This document shows, piece by piece, positions 7,045 through 12,382 of a stretch of 12,382 nucleotides of DNA (within the stretch, counting starts at the first letter, position 1; the number at the start of each line of letters is the position of its first letter). A program made the position numbers and the translations under genes. The notes beneath the pieces are model-generated. The model saw nothing but the letters and a program-made list of their open reading frames with translations. It did no database searches and was not told the origin of the DNA. Source of the DNA: Beijerinckiaceae bacterium (lineage in GTDB: Bacteria > Pseudomonadota > Alphaproteobacteria > Rhizobiales > Beijerinckiaceae); NCBI GenBank assembly GCA_022702195.1, contig JAKONB010000544.1, positions 1 to 12,382 of the forward strand, given 5' to 3'.

Positions 7045-8129
7045 TCCGTGCCATCGCCCGCGCGCCCGCCCTCGCGGCGCTGCTCCTCGTCCCGCTGCTG
7101 GGGGCCTGCCAGCAGGAAGAGACGGCCCCGCCGGCGCCGATCCGCCCGGTCCTGACCCTCACGGCCAGGCCGGTGACGAGCGAGACCTTCGGTCCCTTCG
7201 CCGGGATCGTGGCGCCGCGCTACCAATCCGAGATCGGCTTCCAGATCGCCGGCCGCATGGTCGCCCGCGACGTGACGGTGGGGGACGTGGTCAAGAAGGG
7301 CCAGCGCATCGCCGCCCTCGACCCGGTGGTGACCCGCTTCGCCCTGGCCCGGGCCGAGGCGGACCTCGCCGATGCCGAGGGCCAGGCCGAGAACGCCACC
7401 GCCACCGAGGCGCGCCGCCGCCGGCTGCTCCAGGGCGGCAACGTCACCCAGGCCCAGCTCGACGGCGCGGTGGCGAGCCGCGACACGGCTCTGGCCCGCC
7501 TCGCCCAGGCCAAGGCGAACCTGCAGAAGGCCCGGGACCAGATGGGCTATACCGAGCTGCACGCCGATTTCGACGGGGTGGTCACCGTGCGCAACGCCGA
7601 GGTCGGGCAGGTGCTCAGCGCCGGCCAGACCGTGGCGACCCTTGCCCGGCCCGAGGAGCGCGAGGCGGTGGTCGACATCCCCGAGAATCTGGCCGGGGCG
7701 ATGCCCAAGGACGCGGAATTCACGGTGTCGCTCCAGAGCGCCCCGGACGTGACCGCCAAGGCCAGGGTCCGCGAGATCGCCCCCTTCGCCGATGCCACCA
7801 CCCGCGCCCGCCGCATCCGCATGACGCTGATCGACGCCTCGCCGGCCTTCCGCCTCGGCTCGACCCTCACCGTGCTGCTGTCGCGGCCCCTGCCGTCGCG
7901 CTTCCTGCTTCCCGCCACGGTCCTGCTCACGCAGGACGGGCGCGACATGGTCTGGATCGTGGCCCCGGATGGGAAGAGCGTGGTGCGCCGGGCCGTCACG
8001 GTGGCCGAGCGGACTCCCGACCGCGTCACGATCACCGAGGGGATCGCCCCCGGCGACCGGGTGGTGACCGCCGGAATCCACTCCCTGAGCGAGGGTCAGG
8101 CGGTGCGCCTGACCGACAAGACCTCCTGA
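7041..8129 (+). CDS. RND efflux periplasmic adaptor (membrane fusion lipoprotein), second of two
   Basis: A 362-residue adaptor starting in the ATGA overlap with the preceding gene. A signal-peptidase II lipobox, L20-G21-A22-C23, follows a hydrophobic segment at 10-20, so the mature protein is probably lipid-anchored at Cys23; residues +2 and +3 after the cysteine are Gln-Gln, consistent with outer- rather than inner-leaflet sorting under E. coli rules, though this is uncertain in other bacteria. Domain order is the standard one: first lipoyl half at about 64-95 (GFQIAGRMVARDVTVGDVV), alpha-hairpin at about 96-168, second lipoyl half at about 174-202, then beta-barrel and membrane-proximal domains. 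It differs clearly in sequence from the first adaptor, so this is not a recent tandem duplication. It is comparable in position to triB. Confidence 0.92.
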   Translation: MIRAIARAPALAALLLVPLLGACQQEETAPPAPIRPVLTLTARPVTSETFGPFAGIVAPRYQSEIGFQIAGRMVARDVTVGDVVKKGQRIAALDPVVTRFALARAEADLADAEGQAENATATEARRRRLLQGGNVTQAQLDGAVASRDTALARLAQAKANLQKARDQMGYTELHADFDGVVTVRNAEVGQVLSAGQTVATLARPEEREAVVDIPENLAGAMPKDAEFTVSLQSAPDVTAKARVREIAPFADATTRARRIRMTLIDASPAFRLGSTLTVLLSRPLPSRFLLPATVLLTQDGRDMVWIVAPDGKSVVRRAVTVAERTPDRVTITEGIAPGDRVVTAGIHSLSEGQAVRLTDKTS

Positions 8130-8157
8130 TTCGAAGATCTGCTGATTCACCGCACCG

Positions 8158-8178
8158 CGACCGTCCCGCCGCCGGTCG
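8158..8178. other. Inverted repeat in the adaptor-pump gap
   Basis: CGACCG (8158-8163) and CGGTCG (8173-8178) could pair as a six-base stem with a nine-base loop in the 80-bp gap between the second adaptor and the pump. It might modulate pump translation or protect the upstream message, but no poly-T follows and the pairing may be chance in GC-rich DNA. Confidence 0.25.
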
Positions 8179-8209
8179 CCCGCGATCCTGAGACACGCGA
8201 GAGCCTTTC

Positions 8210-11200
8210 GTGAAGTCCTTCAATCTCTCCGAATGGGCGCTGGAGCATCGCTCCTTCGTCTGGTTCCTCATGCTGGTCTCGGTGGTGGCGGGGTTCCTCG
8301 CCTACGAGCGGCTCGGCCGCGAGGAAGATCCGCCCTTCGCCATCAAGACGATGATCGTGCAGGCCCGCTGGCCCGGCGCCACGATCGGCGACACCCTCGA
8401 TCAGGTCACCGAGCGGATCGAGAAGGAGCTCCAGCAGATCGACGCGGTGGATTTCAGCCGCAGCTACACCACGCCGGGCCAGGCGACGGTGTTCGTGCAG
8501 CTGCGCGAGACCACACCGCCCAAGACCATTCCGGCGATCTTCTACCAGGTGCGCAAGCGCATCGGCGACATCCAGGGCACCTTCCCGCAGGGGATGCAGG
8601 GGCCGTTCTTCAACGACGAGTTCGGCGACGTGTTCGGCAACGTCTACGCCTTCACGGCGGACGGGGTGAGCCTGCGCCAGCTGCGCGACTACGTGGAGCG
8701 GGTCCGCGCCGAGGTGAAGAAGGTGCCGAGCGCCGGCAAGATGCAGCTCCTGGGGGCGCAGGACGAGGTGATCTACCTCGACTTCTCCACCCGCAAGCTC
8801 GCCGGCCTCGGCCTCGACCTCAATTCCGTGGTCAAGACGCTGCAATCGCAGAACGCCATCGCGCCGTCCGGCGTGATCCAGGCGGGGCCTGAGCGGATCT
8901 CCGTGCGGGTCGGCGGCCAGTTCGTCTCGGAGGAGAGCCTGCGCGCCGTGAACCTCCGGGTGAACGACCGGTTCTTCCGTCTCTCCGACGTGGCGACGAT
9001 CTCGCGCGGCTTCACCGATCCGCCCACCGACCTGTTCCGCTTCAACGGCCAGCCGGCGATCGGTCTGGCCATCGCCATGCAGCCCTCGGGCAACCTCCTG
9101 ACCTTCGGCCACGACCTCAAGGCCAAGATGCGCAAGCTCGAGGGCGAGCTGCCCGTGGGGGTGGGCATCCACCTCGTCTCGGATCAGCCCAAGATCGTCG
9201 AGGAGGCGGTGGGCGGTTTCACCAAGGCGCTGGTGGAGGCCGTGGTCATCGTGCTGGCGGTGAGCTTCATCAGCCTCGGGTGGCGCGCCGGCCTCGTGGT
9301 GTCGCTGTCGATCCCGCTCGTGCTCGCCATCGTGTTCGTGGTGATGCAGATCATGGGCGTCACGCTCCAGCGCATCTCGCTGGGCGCGCTCATCATCGCG
9401 CTCGGCCTGCTGGTGGACGACGCGATGATCACCGTGGAGATGATGGTGGCGCGGCTGGAGGCCGGCGACACGCTCAAGAAGGCGGCGACCTTCGCCTACA
9501 CCTCCACCGCCTTCCCGATGCTGACGGGCACCCTCGTCACCGTGGCGGGCTTCCTGCCCATCGGCTTCAACGGCTCCTCGGCGGGCGAGTACACCTACTC
9601 GCTGTTCGTGGTCATCGCCGCCTCGCTCCTGGTCTCCTGGGTGGTGGCGGTCCTGTTCGCGCCGCTCATCGGCGTGAAGCTGCTGCCGGCGCAGATGAAG
9701 CACGTGGATCACAGCCAGCCCGGCCGGCTGATGCGCCTGTTCACCGGCCTGCTGCTCGGCGCCATGCGCTGGCGCTGGGTCACGGTGGCGGCCTGCGTCG
9801 GGATGCTCGCCGTCGCCATCGTCGGGATGTGCCATGTCCAGCAGCAATTCTTCCCGGCCTCCGACCGGCCGGAGCTGCTCGTGGACATGACGCTGCCGCA
9901 GAATGCCAGCATCGCCGAGACCAAGGCCCAGATGGATCGGTTCGAGGCGACCCTGGTGGGGGACCCGGAGATCAACCGCTGGTCCTCCTATGTCGGCCAG
10001 GGCGCGGTTCGCTTCTACCTCCCCCTCGACCAGCAGCTCGGCAACGCCTTCTTCGGGCAGATCATCATCGAGACGACGTCCATCGCGGCGCGCGAGCGCA
10101 TGAAGGTGAAGCTGGACAAGCTCGCCCGCGAGCAATTCGTCGGCACCGATTTCCTGATTCACTCCCTCGATCTCGGCCCCCCGGTGGGCCGCCCGGTCCA
10201 GTACCGCCTCAGCGGCCCGGACCTTCAGACCCTGCGCGGACACGCTCTGAATCTCGCCAACATCGTCGGCGCCAACCCGCATCTCGATGTGCCGACCTTC
10301 GATTGGAACGAGCCCGGCAAGGTGCTGAAGGTCGACATCATCCAGGACAAGGCCCGCCAGCTCGGCGTGACCTCGGAGGACATCGCCGGCATCCTCAACG
10401 GCATCGTCGGCGGCCGGGCCATCACTCAGGTCCGGGACGCGATCTACCTCGTCAACGTGGTCGGCCGCGCCCAGGCGGTGGAGCGCACCTCGCTCGACAC
10501 GCTCCAGAGCCTCCAGGTGCCCTTGGCCAATGGCAGCGTGGTGCCGCTGCTGGCCTTCGCCACCGTGAGCTACGAGCTCGAACAGCCCATCGTCTGGCGG
10601 CGCGATCGCCTGCCCACCATCACCGTGCGCGCCTCCATCGCCGACACGGTGCAGCCCCAGACCGTGGTGACCCAGCTCGAGCCCGCCGTCACCGCCTTCG
10701 CCACGTCGCTGCCGGACGGCTACACCCTGGCGGTGGGCGGCGCGGTGGAGGAGAGCGCCAAGGGCCAGGGTCCGATCGCCGCCGTAGCCCCGGTGATGCT
10801 GCTGACCATGGCGGTGTTCCTGATGATCCAGCTCCAGAGCTTCCAGAAGCTCTTCCTCGTGGCCAGCGTGGCGCCGCTGGGGATCATCGGCGTGGCGGCG
10901 GCGCTCCTGCTGTTCGACAAGCCCATGGGCTTCGTCGCCATCCTGGGCGTGCTGGCGCTCATCGGCATCATCGTGCGCAACTCGGTGATCCTGGTGACCC
11001 AGATCGACGAGTACGAGCGCGACGGGCTCGCCCCCTGGGACGCCGTGGTGGACGCCACCTGCCACCGCATGCGGCCGATCCTGCTCACCGCCGCGGCGGC
11101 GAGCTTCGGCCTCATCCCCATCGCCCGCGAGGTGTTCTGGGGTCCGATGGCCTATGCGATGATCGGCGGCATCCTGGCGGCGACCTTCCTGACCCTGTTC

Positions 11201-11302
11201 TTCCTGCCCGCCCTCTATGTCGGCTGGTACCGGATCAAGGCCCCGCCGAAGGGTGCGCCGCGCAAGATGCACGGGGCCGACGGGCAGGTGCACGCCGCGT
11301 GA
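8210..11302 (+). CDS. RND superfamily efflux pump, inner-membrane permease subunit (TriC-like)
   Basis: A 1030-residue proton-driven exporter with the internal two-fold repeat of RND pumps: a first transmembrane helix at about 15-33, a large periplasmic loop, helices 2-6 from about 340, a seventh helix near 520, a second periplasmic loop, and helices 8-12 near the end. The helix-4 proton-relay acidic pair is Asp403-Asp404 in LGLLVDDAMITVE, equivalent to AcrB Asp407/Asp408. In helix 10 the residue at the AcrB Lys940 position appears to be Arg923 (GIIVRNSVILV). The N terminus FNLSEWALEHRSFVW and the YERLGREEDPPFAIKTMIVQ stretch resemble TriC. It starts at GTG 8210 with GAGAG a few bases upstream. 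It works as a trimer with adaptors and an outer-membrane factor that is not encoded here. Substrates are not determinable; TriABC exports triclosan. Confidence 0.95.
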   Translation: MKSFNLSEWALEHRSFVWFLMLVSVVAGFLAYERLGREEDPPFAIKTMIVQARWPGATIGDTLDQVTERIEKELQQIDAVDFSRSYTTPGQATVFVQLRETTPPKTIPAIFYQVRKRIGDIQGTFPQGMQGPFFNDEFGDVFGNVYAFTADGVSLRQLRDYVERVRAEVKKVPSAGKMQLLGAQDEVIYLDFSTRKLAGLGLDLNSVVKTLQSQNAIAPSGVIQAGPERISVRVGGQFVSEESLRAVNLRVNDRFFRLSDVATISRGFTDPPTDLFRFNGQPAIGLAIAMQPSGNLLTFGHDLKAKMRKLEGELPVGVGIHLVSDQPKIVEEAVGGFTKALVEAVVIVLAVSFISLGWRAGLVVSLSIPLVLAIVFVVMQIMGVTLQRISLGALIIALGLLVDDAMITVEMMVARLEAGDTLKKAATFAYTSTAFPMLTGTLVTVAGFLPIGFNGSSAGEYTYSLFVVIAASLLVSWVVAVLFAPLIGVKLLPAQMKHVDHSQPGRLMRLFTGLLLGAMRWRWVTVAACVGMLAVAIVGMCHVQQQFFPASDRPELLVDMTLPQNASIAETKAQMDRFEATLVGDPEINRWSSYVGQGAVRFYLPLDQQLGNAFFGQIIIETTSIAARERMKVKLDKLAREQFVGTDFLIHSLDLGPPVGRPVQYRLSGPDLQTLRGHALNLANIVGANPHLDVPTFDWNEPGKVLKVDIIQDKARQLGVTSEDIAGILNGIVGGRAITQVRDAIYLVNVVGRAQAVERTSLDTLQSLQVPLANGSVVPLLAFATVSYELEQPIVWRRDRLPTITVRASIADTVQPQTVVTQLEPAVTAFATSLPDGYTLAVGGAVEESAKGQGPIAAVAPVMLLTMAVFLMIQLQSFQKLFLVASVAPLGIIGVAAALLLFDKPMGFVAILGVLALIGIIVRNSVILVTQIDEYERDGLAPWDAVVDATCHRMRPILLTAAAASFGLIPIAREVFWGPMAYAMIGGILAATFLTLFFLPALYVGWYRIKAPPKGAPRKMHGADGQVHAA

Positions 11303-11411
11303 TCCGGCCGTCCAATCGACCGGAGCGGACAGTGAGATCGGCCAGCCCGCGGGGTGGTCGAGCAAGACCCACATCGGCTTGTCCCAGCGGGATCGACCGG
11401 ATTCGGAATCC

Positions 11412-12110
11412 TCACGGGGCCGGGCAGAGCAGCGGCTCGAGGGCACGCTGGGCCTGGCGGTAGCGGGCGAGGTGGACGTCGTCGCGCAGGGCGCCGGGCA
11501 GCGCGTAGCCGCTCGTCCCGTCGCGCAGGGCGGCGAAGGGGTCCGCGAAGGTGCAGCCGAGCCGGCCGCACAGGTCGCGCAGGCGCCGCGAGAAGAGTTC
11601 GACCGCCTCCGCGTCGAGGCGGTCGCCCACCGCCCGGCCGATGGGCGGGACGGCCGTGACCACCACCCGGTCGCTCACCCGCCCGAGGTCGCGCACGATG
11701 CCCTCCACCGTGGCGGCGAAGCGGGCCAGACCGGCCTCCGAGGCGGGCGCGTTCTTCCGCTTGAGGTCGTTGGTGCCGATGGTGAGGATCGCCATGCGGG
11801 CGCGCACCGGCACCGTCAGCCGGGGAAACAAAGCGGCGTAGATCGCGGCGGTGGCCCCGCCCAGGCCGGCATTGACCACCTCCCGCCCGCAGAGGCGCTG
11901 GGCCGCGCCCTGGAACTCCGCGTGGGAATCCCCCGCCACCAGGACGTAGTCCGGCGGCGCCTCCGTGAGCTGGACCTGCACGGCGACGAGGCGGTTCAGC
12001 CCGTAGAGCCCCGGGGTGAGCGACGCGGCCGGCCGGGCGAACCACCCGATGGCCGCCCCGGCGCCGATGAGCAGCACCGCGCCGAGCCCCATTCGCAGTG
12101 GCGGCCTCAT
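11412..12110 (-). CDS. SGNH/GDSL-type hydrolase
   Basis: A 232-residue protein with the full SGNH block set: GDSHAE with nucleophile Ser62 (block I), the oxyanion glycine in AGLGGAT at 81-87 (block II), GTND with Asn114 (block III) and the C-terminal DDVH (210-213) supplying the Asp/His pair (block V). Residues about 7-28 form a hydrophobic segment after two arginines, so it is likely a membrane anchor or signal peptide facing the periplasm. Members hydrolyse esters or remove or add acyl groups on lipids and glycans; the substrate is unknown. Its ATG overlaps the trmO stop (ATGA on the minus strand), so the two are co-transcribed and translationally coupled. It is convergent with the pump gene, 109 bp away. 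Confidence 0.88.
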   Translation of the reverse strand: MRPPLRMGLGAVLLIGAGAAIGWFARPAASLTPGLYGLNRLVAVQVQLTEAPPDYVLVAGDSHAEFQGAAQRLCGREVVNAGLGGATAAIYAALFPRLTVPVRARMAILTIGTNDLKRKNAPASEAGLARFAATVEGIVRDLGRVSDRVVVTAVPPIGRAVGDRLDAEAVELFSRRLRDLCGRLGCTFADPFAALRDGTSGYALPGALRDDVHLARYRQAQRALEPLLCPAP

Positions 12111-12382
12111 GGGTTGCCGGCGCGATCGATGGTGGCGCCGGGGCGCGAATCGGTGGTGGCGTAATACGGCTTGATGTCGAGGAGTGGGGTGCCGTCGATG
12201 CAGTCGAGTCCGCGTACCGAGACCCGGCCCCCGTCGATGCCGAGCCGCTCCACCACCGACAGGGCGATGGGGTTGGGGCGCGCCGGCGAGCGCAGCGAGA
12301 AGGTGCCGCGCGGACCCGGGGCGTGGCGCGGCTGCTGGAGGACGAGGTCGCGGGCCGCCCGGTCCATCCAGTAGAGCACGAT
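12107..12382 (-). CDS. trmO: tRNA (N6-threonylcarbamoyladenosine(37)-N6)-methyltransferase TrmO, C-terminal part
   Basis: The frame runs off the right edge of the window, so only the last 91 codons are seen; the first visible codon is an internal isoleucine, not a start. LRSPARPNPIALSVVERLG and RGLDCIDGTPLLDIKPYY are hallmark TrmO (YaeB/TsaA/VirR) sequences: the arginine-proline loop that helps bind S-adenosylmethionine and tRNA, and the DGTPLLDIKPY strand. TrmO N6-methylates t6A at position 37 of tRNAs that read ACY codons, improving decoding. The C-terminal extension after DIKPYY is short, as in the minimal single-domain forms. The stop overlaps the start of the SGNH hydrolase downstream. 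Confidence 0.92.
   Translation of the reverse strand: MVLYWMDRAARDLVLQQPRHAPGPRGTFSLRSPARPNPIALSVVERLGIDGGRVSVRGLDCIDGTPLLDIKPYYATTDSRPGATIDRAGNP

Noticed and set aside
8147..11446. Very long minus-strand open frame (about 1100 codons) opposite the RND pump
   Set aside because: Its translation is His/Arg/Gly/Asp-rich low complexity, typical of antisense frames in GC-rich genes, and it lies exactly over a clear RND permease.
9280..11463. Plus-strand 727-codon open frame overlapping the pump in another frame
   Set aside because: It is an Arg/Pro/Gly-rich shadow with no recognisable domain; the RND frame contains all the conserved motifs.
5204..12382. Outer-membrane factor (TolC/OpmH type) for the RND pump
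   Set aside because: No frame near the operon shows a secreted beta-barrel/alpha-barrel protein of the right size; it must be encoded elsewhere.
1..12382. CRISPR array, tRNA, rRNA, insertion sequence or phage genes
   Set aside because: I found no regularly spaced long repeats, no cloverleaf-like conserved tRNA sequence such as GGTTCGAATC, and no transposase or integrase motifs.

Overview
The window is very GC-rich, with codon usage strongly biased to G/C at third positions. Its gene content includes a GT21 glycosyltransferase of the HpnI/ceramide-glucosyltransferase type and a TriABC-like RND pump with two adaptors. Together these suggest an alphaproteobacterium of the Rhizobiales, possibly the Methylobacterium group. 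That placement is inference; no rRNA or other marker gene is present to confirm it. I see no tRNA, rRNA, insertion sequence, CRISPR array, integrase or phage gene.

Layout. (1) Positions 2-337 are the C-terminal end of an Ala/Pro-rich protein that begins upstream of the window. (2) Positions 395-2854 form a regulator/transporter module: a LysR-type regulator on the minus strand faces a DHA1-type major facilitator efflux protein on the plus strand. The 366 bp between them hold a 19-bp-periodic repeat that looks like an operator, plus the collapsed remains of a DJ-1/PfpI (type 1 glutamine amidotransferase-like) gene. (3) Positions 3010-5198 hold a minus-strand GT21 glycosyltransferase divergent from a plus-strand histone-deacetylase-family zinc hydrolase. 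(4) Positions 5204-11302 are a TetR regulator divergent from a three-gene RND efflux operon: a secreted adaptor, a lipoprotein adaptor and the inner-membrane pump. A perfect-arm palindrome lies between regulator and operon. The order resembles TriABC of Pseudomonas. No outer-membrane factor is encoded here, so the pump presumably borrows one. (5) Positions 11412-12382 are a minus-strand, translationally coupled pair: trmO (tRNA m6t6A37 methyltransferase, 5' end outside the window) followed by an SGNH/GDSL hydrolase.

How the genes work together. Two units look like classic regulator plus divergent efflux modules, LysR-MFS and TetR-RND. The middle pair may touch envelope lipids (glycosyltransferase) and amide hydrolysis (HDAC fold), but a functional link between them is speculative. 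The most unusual observations are the DJ-1/PfpI relic and the 19-bp iterated element next to the LysR start. I see no strong evidence for a wholly new multi-gene system; most of the window is ordinary chromosomal accessory content.
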